From contig CM027377.1 in NCBI GenBank assembly GCA_015680905.1, positions 36,108,501 through 36,172,500 of the forward strand: a stretch of DNA of 64,000 nucleotides, in the 5' to 3' direction. Source of the stretch: Coptis chinensis (lineage: Eukaryota; Streptophyta; Magnoliopsida; Ranunculales; Ranunculaceae). Both the position numbers and the translations under genes were made by a program. Below the pieces are notes generated by a model that worked only from the letters and a program-made list of their open reading frames with translations, had not been told where the DNA came from and did no database searches. Each line of letters starts with the position of its first letter. Position 1 is the stretch's first letter. This document shows positions 56,418-64,000 of the stretch, one piece after another.

Positions 56418-56913
56418 ATGCCAACTTTCCTACCACGCCGTCATGTTATGTGGACAACTAAAATGGACTCTGTTTTGGTGGACACATTGAGAGAGCTGGA
56501 AGACGAAATAAATAGAAGGGGCTTCAGAATTATTTCTTTTTGTAATGCTAATAAAGTGAGTTGCATATGCGGTGTTGACATCTCATGTCCCAGTATTACA
56601 GGTCGAGTTCGTCAATGGAAAAAGATAAAAGAGGATGTACAAAAATTGATATCAATTGCAGGGTTTGCATGGGATGATGAAGCAAATCAGGTACAAGATG
56701 AGGAAGCTATTTGGAGCTCTCTATCAACAATGCCGGTACTACAAAATTATATATACAAATATTTTATTTACATGCCATTTTAGTTAATACACATATGATT
56801 GACACATTTTCTAAATTTAACAGGAGAGAAGACACTTGCTACGATATCTTGGAAGATCACTTCCCCTGTACCAACGCTTTGCTGAATTTTTTAACGATCA
56901 AAATAATGAATGA
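56418..56913 (+). CDS. Harbinger Myb/SANT-like protein, second copy, 135 aa
   Basis: Exon 1 56418-56735 and exon 2 56824-56913 join in frame (CCG|GTAC donor, ACAG acceptor) to 135 codons plus TGA. The SANT-like domain has MWTTKMDSVLVDTLRELED, VRQWKKIKEDVQKLIS, FAWDDEANQV and EAIWSSL, followed by RRHLLRYLGRSLPLYQRF and EFFNDQNNE. It shares the layout of the first copy but is clearly diverged, and it lacks the acidic C-terminal exon. No stop or frameshift is seen. It is the only apparently intact gene of the transposon. The alternative reading is a relic of a longer ORF1 whose end was lost. Confidence 0.75.
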
Positions 56914-57324
56914 GAATGAACCCCCTATTGAAAACCAATTATCTGAGGAGATTGGAGATCAAGTGCAACCTGACGATTGAAGACATATCTTTCTATTTTT
57001 AAATATTTTTAGTTGATTTTTGAATTTCAGTCAGTTTTTTTTTTTAAATTTTAATAAGTTTTTACGTACTTCTGTGTAAAGTACGTAAAAATTCTATGAC
57101 AGGACATTTGTTTATTATTTTTATGCTACAACTATTTTTAAATAAATTGATGTTATAATTTTGACAATGCCCATTTTATATGTTAGCTTAGATAAATTAA
57201 GATTGACGATGTATAATATGTTGTAATGTATGAAATTTGATCTTCACATTTATATATTATGTTTGGAATGACTATTATTTTGGTTTTATGAAATACTTGA
57301 GCCAAAAAAAATTTAACAAAAATG

Positions 57325-57506
57325 GTCTGGGAAATTGATGTGAGAATTCTTAGCAGCCAAACAACATGTGGGAAATTGACAGTGAGAATTATCGAGAATT
57401 CTCACAGTTTGCCAAACAACCATAATTCTCACATAATCATGAGAATCGAATTCCATTATAATTCTAACTCTCATGAGAATTCCATTTCTCGTTTCCAAAC
57501 GCACCC
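57325..57506 (-). repeat. Right terminal and subterminal repeats of Harbinger
   Basis: Carries multiple GAGAATT/AATTCTC motifs and CCAAACAAC blocks before the terminal CCAAACGCACCC. Confidence 0.8.
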
Positions 57507-57509
57507 TTG

Positions 57510-60272
57510 GTTCATTTTAAAATTCAACGCTCTAATTTGGTGTAGGTATGTCCGCCTTTAAAATAAGTGGTAATAGAGTCTTGGGTGGTCTGACTCTTTT
57601 CGTTTGTTCAAGCAACTCTATCAATTTATGTATGTGTACGTGTGTGGGTATTGGAGAAGAACATTTAAGTAGTGTAAATGTGTTTGGACTACTTCATTTT
57701 CAGCTTTGTGTTAAATCTCTTTTGATAATTGAATTACTGTGAAAGTTTATATCAATATTCGTTCTTAAAATGGTATAGCTTAATTGAAGGCATATTTTTT
57801 GTTTTGTCCACTGGGATTCGCTAGCTCTAAAATCCCGTTACTCTTTCTCACTCTCTGTATTGAGCATGAATCGATTATTTCTAATTTCGAAAATAACTTA
57901 TAGCAAAGATAAGTAACCGAAGTGTACCAAGTTTGCTGATTTTCTTTTCTATCATGTTTTGCAGGCATCATTATTCATAACCACGTCCTGAAATTAAACA
58001 AAAAACATTTCACGCTTGAAGCATGGGAATAAGGCACATTTAATCCTCATCACTCTAGGACATTGTATTCTTTGTTTTCAATATCTCTTGATGGAGATCT
58101 ATGGTCCAGAGCTAGAATTTTCGGTGTGAGTGCTTTGTATCCTTCTTCCTTTGATTTTTTTTTTTTTTTTTTTTGGGCGTCAAGCCTGTGCGTATAATTT
58201 TATATGATTCAAGAATATTAGGATAATCATATGAAGTAAACGTCACTTTAATCTATGAAAGAGCATGACCTTAAGAGTAATAAATTTAAGAGACAATGAC
58301 TTATATCTTCCTTTGCATGTTTATTTTTGTGTTCCCATTATTCTTGTTTTTTTTCGATAATCTTGTACCCATTATTCTAATGACAATGTTTTGTCTACTA
58401 TGAATGTTTTTGTACTTTACTGCTTGGTTTATTTGGTTTTAGTATTGTTTCATCGTTGTTAGTCTTCATTTTCTATTAGACTGACATAGTTCCTAAATTT
58501 TATTGCTAGAGCAATTCTGAGTACGTGAGAGGACTAATCTCTATTAAACAGCTGTAGGAAGAGGTTGAATAGATGAGAAAGCACCACATTTGGCCCATCA
58601 TATCATTATCTTTATTTTTGGATGTTTATTTACTGTTAAGTGTTGCCTTCAATTTTCCTGTAAATTGTCTATTGCAAGGGCGCTGTGAAGTGTCGAGTAT
58701 GTTCCTGTACCCGAGTGAATCAAATTTCAAGTATGTTCCTCCTGCACATGGCATTAAACCATAATGATTTTTATTTCTTGGTCCTGATTGGGTTCACTCT
58801 TTTGGAGAATGATCTTTGTCATGCCTATAACTACTAGTTTTTTTCTTTCTACCCACACTTTTTACTGCAACGAATAATCCAATTTTATATTCTCGTTATA
58901 TTCATCAATAACTATGTTTATATGTTGTTATTGTTACTGTTCAATCCAGTTTATTGCTTTCAAAAAAATAATCGTTTAGTGTGCATTGTTGTTATGTCTT
59001 TTTCTGCGTCTCTTTCTTTGTTTATTTTCTCTATCTATTTTCTTCTTCTTAGATGGGTAACAACATGATTGTGCTAAAGGGCCTTTGGCTGCTAATGAAA
59101 GCAATTCCTATATGCACTTGGAACTACCACTAGAAAGGTATTTGAGAATATTGAAATTGCAACTCTTTGGGCTCATAAGTTCTTAGAAATTTTCGATGGG
59201 TTTTAAATTCTGTTATGAGTGTGTTTATTGAGATTATGTTGGCTTTAGGTATTGGTTTTTTTGTAGTGATTGTTTGTCTACTCAGTATAACATGCCACAT
59301 GTTTAATATAGGTTAGGAAGATGTCAAGCTCTTGGTGACATATCTATCAATTCAATATTGTATCAAGGGATTTACAAGATGATAGTTAAACTTTGTGAGG
59401 TACTACTACAATGGCTGGGACTATCAATGTAGCATCTCATTATATTGATTGGAGTGTGATCTGCAACACATGTAACTTGGAGGTATGAACCCTAACAACT
59501 TTTCTTTTCTTGTTTCTATGAATCATCTTTATGCGTAGGGCATTCCTAGTTTTTACTGATACATACTACATTGTTTGATTCCCAACTACCTAATAAGGGA
59601 TAAGTTATCAATTATGACCTTTTGCAATGTATTTTCTCTTTATTCACTTTATTGGTTCCTTATCATGTCGTGGATTTACACTAAGGTGTCGTTTGAAAAC
59701 TGATTTATGTGGGATAAGTTTTGAAAGATGTTCTTGTTCAATTAAAGATAGTTCATATTGTCTTTGCCTTTTTTTTAGATTTTCTCCTTCAAATTGTGAA
59801 TATGTACTAGACGTACGTATCATGGCTACGTGCTAATAATCCAATCTGATCATTGTATGTTTTTTTATCAGCATTTCTTATATTATACACAAACTAGCTA
59901 ATAAGAACTTGAACTTGTCCACTAATTCAATGAGTGGTGAAAAAACATCCTATTATTCAATTCTAAAACTAGCTATTAAAAAGAACTTATGCATTATTAT
60001 GTTATTGGGTCAAGCTTTGGGAGAGATTGGCGGGGCTCAAAAGATATATATCACACGGTATGAGTTCTAAAGTTTTTAATCATATGTTCTAGAGTTCTAA
60101 AGAAGGAATCGACGTATCTTTATCTTAATCATCCACTAACAATACAAGCTCGATAAACAGGTAATTCTATTAACCCATTTTGGATCTCAATGATTATAAA
60201 TCTAAGTATATGCATTTTGACACTAATGTGATTTATATATAGAGAGCTACTCCCTAGCCACTCCATCAACTT
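57510..60272. other. Gene-poor region right of Harbinger, no gene seen
   Basis: Contains poly-T runs (58158-58174), AT-rich DNA and several chance frames (58573-58764, 59627-59836). Nothing was recognised. Confidence 0.4.
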
Positions 60273-60549
60273 ACACATTGAATTAAGACCCCATTTTTTG
60301 TGGATATGATCTTCTCACAATGGATAGCATGCCCACAAAATTTCATCCTATTATATTTGGATATGTCCAACCTTGCAAAAACTAGTGTTCAATTTTGAAC
60401 ATTTATCTGACGATCCAAAATTTTCCGATTTCATAATAACATTTAATTAGGTTAAACATAATTGAATGAGCTGAGCCGAAATTTAGTGGGCATGTTATTC
60501 ATGGTGGGGAGATCATATCTACAAAATATCAGCCCTTAATTCAACTTGT
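60273..60549. repeat. Imperfect foldback element
   Basis: Left arm 60273-60345 (ATTGAATTAAGACCCC, GTGGATATGATCTTC, GCATGCCCACAAAATTTC) pairs with right arm 60477-60549 (GAAATTTAGTGGGCATG, GAGATCATATCTAC, CTTAATTCAA). Arms of about 73 bases are about 75-80% matched by eye. Probably a MITE; its outer ends were not fixed. Confidence 0.75.
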
Positions 60550-60591
60550 AGGATGAAATATTGCTTTGTAAATTTTAAATTTTAGGTGTGG

Positions 60592-60650
60592 ATATATATA
60601 TATATATATAATATATATATATATATGTGGATATATATATATATATATAA
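60592..60650. repeat. (TA)n microsatellite with GTGGATAT spacers
   Basis: Three TA runs separated by TGTGGATA-like spacers. Confidence 0.95.
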
Positions 60651-61238
60651 AACACAATGGCAGGACAAAGAGTGGTCGGGATCGTCTGGGGATCTGAGTT
60701 AGATTGGAGCAAATGTACGATCTAGAGCATTTTGAAACTCCTTTTCAATGCCTTTTAAAAGTATTACTTGATGAACTAAATATTTTGTAATACAAATTCA
60801 ATGCATGCATTGATATGTAATCAATATTTCAATTAATAATAATTTAATGAACTAAACCTAAGCATTGGAACCACATAATTTGTGTTCAATTCATACACTG
60901 GTTACACATCGGATGCCTACTTTAATTTAATTAAATTTTTAATTAATAAAAATTTAATGGGCTAACTTTAAGTTTGTTCCTTTTATAACAATTAACAAAA
61001 TTTATAACGACTTCTCTTCCCAATCAGTTGTGGGCTTTTGGATTGGGCTTTGTTTCTATTAGACTAAACAAAACGTAAAGGAAGAAACCAAAACGTCAAC
61101 TTTTGAACTTCCAATAGACCCGCGAATTAACTCCACCATCAAATACCGCTTAAAACAAAGTTAGCTGCTCAACAACTAAACTCAACATCTCGACTCCGAT
61201 TGTCTCTCATCCTCTCCCAACAATTTTCGATCCTTGAG
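60651..61238. other. Spacer, no gene seen
   Basis: AT-rich DNA. Towards 61190 it becomes pyrimidine-rich in the manner of a plant 5' UTR. Confidence 0.4.
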
Positions 61239-61280
61239 ATGGATTGCATTTGCCATGATGCACCACTCCTATTTTCTCAG
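61239..61280 (+). other. Possible first exon (14 codons), unidentified
   Basis: ATG with codons MDCICHDAPLLFSQ ending in CAG|GTAGGC, after a CT-rich leader like a plant 5' UTR. No homologue recognised; tentative. Confidence 0.25.
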
Positions 61281-63628
61281 GTAGGCTCTCTTTCGATTGT
61301 TCAATTTTTTCCCCCCACAAACTTCTCCTTTCATTCATTGAACATGTTTTTCTTTTTTTAAACTTTGAACGAATTCAAATATGGGCATTTTCATTGCCCT
61401 TGGATTGTCAGTTTCAAGCATAAGATGACATTTTGTGGAATCCAAAAAGTTCTTTCTACATGGTTTAAATAATAAATACTAAAATGCACAAACTGAATGA
61501 TTGAATGCTTTTCTCATTTATTGAATTGAATACAGACTCTTCTTTTCAATACACAGTGAAATAACAACCATTTGTCTCCACGACTCCATTCTCTTCATTT
61601 TTAAGGTTAGGTTGCTAGCAATCTTTTTCTTTTCTCCCCCTTTTTTCTTTTGCAAAATGAATTCTATTGCTAATTTTATTGATTTACATTTTTTTGTTAC
61701 TCAATTTTGAACTAATAGTGCCACTTGACTGTCCCACACAAGCTCAAATGTTGTTGACTGAATGGTTGGTTTGCGCACACAGAAACAAACGAGAAAAAAA
61801 GCGATGGGCTTTGGACGTTAATGGTTCATGGTTAAATGGATTCACAAGGTAAATCCCCTAATTAATTTTCGATGAATGTTAACAATTGTAATCAGAAAGG
61901 TACATTATGAGAGCCATCATCTTCTAAACCTTCTATCTCCCTCATTCAAAAAGTGAAACAATTTCGTTTCAAGTTTATTCTTGTCCTAGGCGTTCACATT
62001 GTATGGAATGGTGTTGTTATCTCACTCTTCTTCAAAACCATCTCATTTGGTTTGCTAGATAATAAATGAAGGCATGGGCAAGACTCTGTGAAGCATGTCT
62101 TTTGTGCAACATTGAAGGTACACAAACATTTTCGAACTTCTCCTTTTCTCTGATAATGGTTCATGGCTCCATTGAATTAGGTGCATCCATTTGTATAATT
62201 CTATGTATAACTGTTCTTCTCTTATTTATTTTTAGCATCATCAATATTACAGTTCCAAATAAAAAATTCAACAAACATTTAAGAACACTTCTGCGTAATT
62301 TTTACTTTCTAACAGTAATCTTTAATTTCTTTTTGTATCATATTTACTGGCCAATCTCTCTGTAATGACAGTGATTTGAGTCAGATAATCATGATAAGAG
62401 AAAGTGAGATAAACGGTGTAGCTTGAAATGCAGTCTTTCCTAAGGTATGACACATTGAAATCTTATTTAATGAATCTAGGAAGTTTAAAACTAGCGTTTC
62501 CCAGCTAAAACAACATTAAAGGATTCTTTTTGAGTAACGTCAGAATCCAGCAAAAAAAAATCAGAAACCATTCCAAAAACCCCCGAAATACCGACTCTTC
62601 TATCTTGAAAATAAATTACTCTATTTTAGAACGATGATCACTCATATTCCTTCTTCTCTCGGTGGCTTCCTCCCTCTTCATCCTGCACGATATGATTATG
62701 TTTTATCGGCTAGGTTCTTGTTTGCATTGTGCGGGAACACTTATCACATGAAGATGGCCTTTCGTGTACAATTGTTTCGTGCATGTCTAAATGCATACGG
62801 CGGTTTAACTCTCGACTTCACTAAATGTTCCTTCCGAGTGTTGATTATTCACTAGCTTGAATCACATATGTTACAATTTGTAAATTTTCTATGTTCTTGG
62901 CTAAGCAATTTTTTTATATATATTTTCGTTTAGTTTTTCTTTTCTAATTTGTTGTTTTGTTGATGAATATGGAATTTGAATTATACTTCCCGAAGTGTTT
63001 GTTATATTCTAATCAAGTCTGAGTAAAGAACTATTGTTTGTTTAGAGTGCCTCAACGAAGTAACTTTTTTTTTTTCTTAACTCAGGTCCAATGACGAACT
63101 TGCAGCCGATCAAAACTCGACTTGACCATAATTGGAAAAGGGTATAAACTCTAATCAAGAAGCACAACTCTAATCCTGTTATCTGTTTTCCTAGAGCTTT
63201 GACAGGTTAGATTCATTATTTTATTTATAATTCTTCCTTTCTTTTATTTTTTCAAGAAAAGCTCTTCATAGTAACCATACACCTAAGTTGTCATTTCACC
63301 TAAACTAGATAATTACTTAAGCTCTCTTCATATTCATCCAATGTGAATTACCTCTGCCATGAATGTGTGGTTACAAATAATCCATACAATGTATATTTTT
63401 CTTTACATCAATTTGGAAAACATTGACGTTACTAATTTTGAGTTTTTAGACAACTTAGTCAATGTATTGATTCAAAGGTCCATTCTCTCGCCATGAATGT
63501 CCGGGTTACAAATAAATCATTTTAGGCTAATAGTTTGGTTTTTGGTTTTGGCAAGAGTTTGTTATTGGTTACGCATCCTATTAATATTGAGAACCATATT
63601 ACCAACACTTTGCATTGTTACCTTTCAG
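61281..63628. other. Introns or spacer with short frames, no gene recognised
   Basis: Open frames at 61667-61852, 62066-62365 and 62634-62855 have no domain I recognise. Some end near donor-like sites (for example AACATTGAAG|GTACAC at 62118). They may be exons of one gene or nothing. Confidence 0.3.
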
Positions 63629-63765
63629 ATTCGAAGGTGTGATCCAACATCTAGGAATGGAAAATCTAGCTCCTGATATGAGCCTTTCTGAAGAAGAACT
63701 ACGTACAAATGGAAGGGTTAAAATAGAAAAATTGAAAGAAATGGGAAGAGACTGGTCTTACATGG
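63629..63765 (+). other. Possible internal exon, unidentified
   Basis: After a good acceptor (CCTTTCAG) comes FEGVIQHLGMENLAPDMS followed by LSEEELRTNGRVKIEKLK and EMGRDWSYM, ending ATG|GTAAAA. The composition is protein-like, with amphipathic helices and charged residues, unlike nearby non-coding DNA. The family is unknown. With the possible first exon at 61239 it may be part of a gene continuing past the window end. Confidence 0.35.
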
Positions 63766-64000
63766 TAAAACTTTATTTGGACATTTTAAATAATTTATCA
63801 ATTGGTTGACCTTACTATCATAAAACAAGGGAAAATGTAAAAGGAAAGTTGTTTTTAAAAAATGTGTCCCGACTGCAGAGTTGAAGTGAAAGACGACAAT
63901 AAGTGAACTTCGAAGGCACATGGGGGTGTTGGTTGAAATGTAGAAACCAAATAATGATTGAAACAGAGGTGAAGAGACATTGGATTTCGTGTGTTTATAG

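Larger units (their letters stand above)
51388..57506 (+). mobile_element. PIF/Harbinger transposon with transposase and two SANT genes
   Basis: The ends are inverted: GGGTACGTTTGGCAACC at the left and, read inward, GGGTGCGTTTGGAAACG at the right. GGG-N-CGTTTGG is the PIF/Harbinger terminal form. Subterminal regions on both sides are rich in GAGAATT and TTTGG motifs. TTG flanks each end, a variant of the usual TWA duplication. Inside are a DDE transposase and two Myb/SANT-like genes, the two partner proteins these elements need to move. The transposase carries two frameshifts, so the element is now non-autonomous. Confidence 0.88.

Noticed and set aside
57322-57561. 79-codon frame at the Harbinger right end
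   Set aside because: It lies within the subterminal repeats of the transposon and crosses its terminal end.
60592-60650. AT-rich run as a replication origin or matrix attachment region
   Set aside because: A simple (TA)n microsatellite gives no specific support for either.
62066-62365. B-box-like start (WARLCEACLLC)
   Set aside because: Only two of the required metal ligands line up before a donor-like site, and no second half of a B-box was found.
1-64000. tRNA or rRNA genes
   Set aside because: None recognised. The only tRNA-like matches are retrotransposon primer-binding sites.

Overview
This is nuclear DNA from a flowering plant, most likely a eudicot. Genes are split by short GT-AG introns, intergenic DNA is AT-rich, and most of the window is nested LTR retrotransposons (Ty1/copia and Ty3/gypsy, including Athila- and Tat-like pieces) with plant-type LINE, hAT, Mutator-like and PIF/Harbinger DNA. 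I could not fix the species.

The host genes are a plus-strand tandem array of MATE (DTX) efflux transporters. Two copies are intact, both with eight exons and the same splice phases: 21024-24067 (519 aa) and 40035-43097 (520 aa). A third copy, 5127-17322, is a pseudogene. Its 5' half is missing at the edge of an Athila-like LTR, it carries nonsense changes at Trp codons and a lost splice acceptor, and a copia element sits in one intron. A fourth copy survives only as a last-exon scrap near 26.3 kb. Other host-derived pieces are a two-exon G-box-binding-factor-like fragment (25.3-25.5 kb) and an antisense RNase H-like fragment (24.4-24.8 kb).

Layout: 0-5.1 kb is a mosaic of decayed gypsy and Athila remnants, with an LTR holding three 81-bp repeats. 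5.1-17.3 kb is the broken MATE gene, holding a copia element (5925-15280, target duplication CAAAT) that itself holds a 3.5-kb solo-LTR-like element (8185-11711, GTGTT). 17.6-19.8 kb is a LINE that retains only ORF1, with a 12-bp duplication. 20.2-20.4 kb is a long hairpin upstream of the intact MATE gene. 26.5-38.7 kb is a truncated gypsy element split by two further LTR elements (28833-31555, ATGAT; 31695-37540, GTCTT). The second of these holds another solo-LTR-like element (32258-35308, GAAAC) of the same family as the one at 8.2 kb, in inverse orientation. Downstream of the second intact MATE gene lie a Mutator-like MITE (43613-44032), an hAT derivative (44096-44972), a Tnt1/Tork-like copia element (45359-50666, CTACT) and a 6.1-kb PIF/Harbinger element (51388-57506) with a transposase and two Myb/SANT-like genes. 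From 57.5 kb to the end there is no recognisable gene, only a foldback repeat, AT microsatellites and a few possible exons.

Functionally, the only genes I expect to make working host proteins are the two MATE transporters, which should be proton-coupled exporters of small metabolites such as flavonoids or alkaloids. The main biological story is a tandem transporter family broken up by layered transposon insertions. The insertion order can be read from intact target-site duplications.
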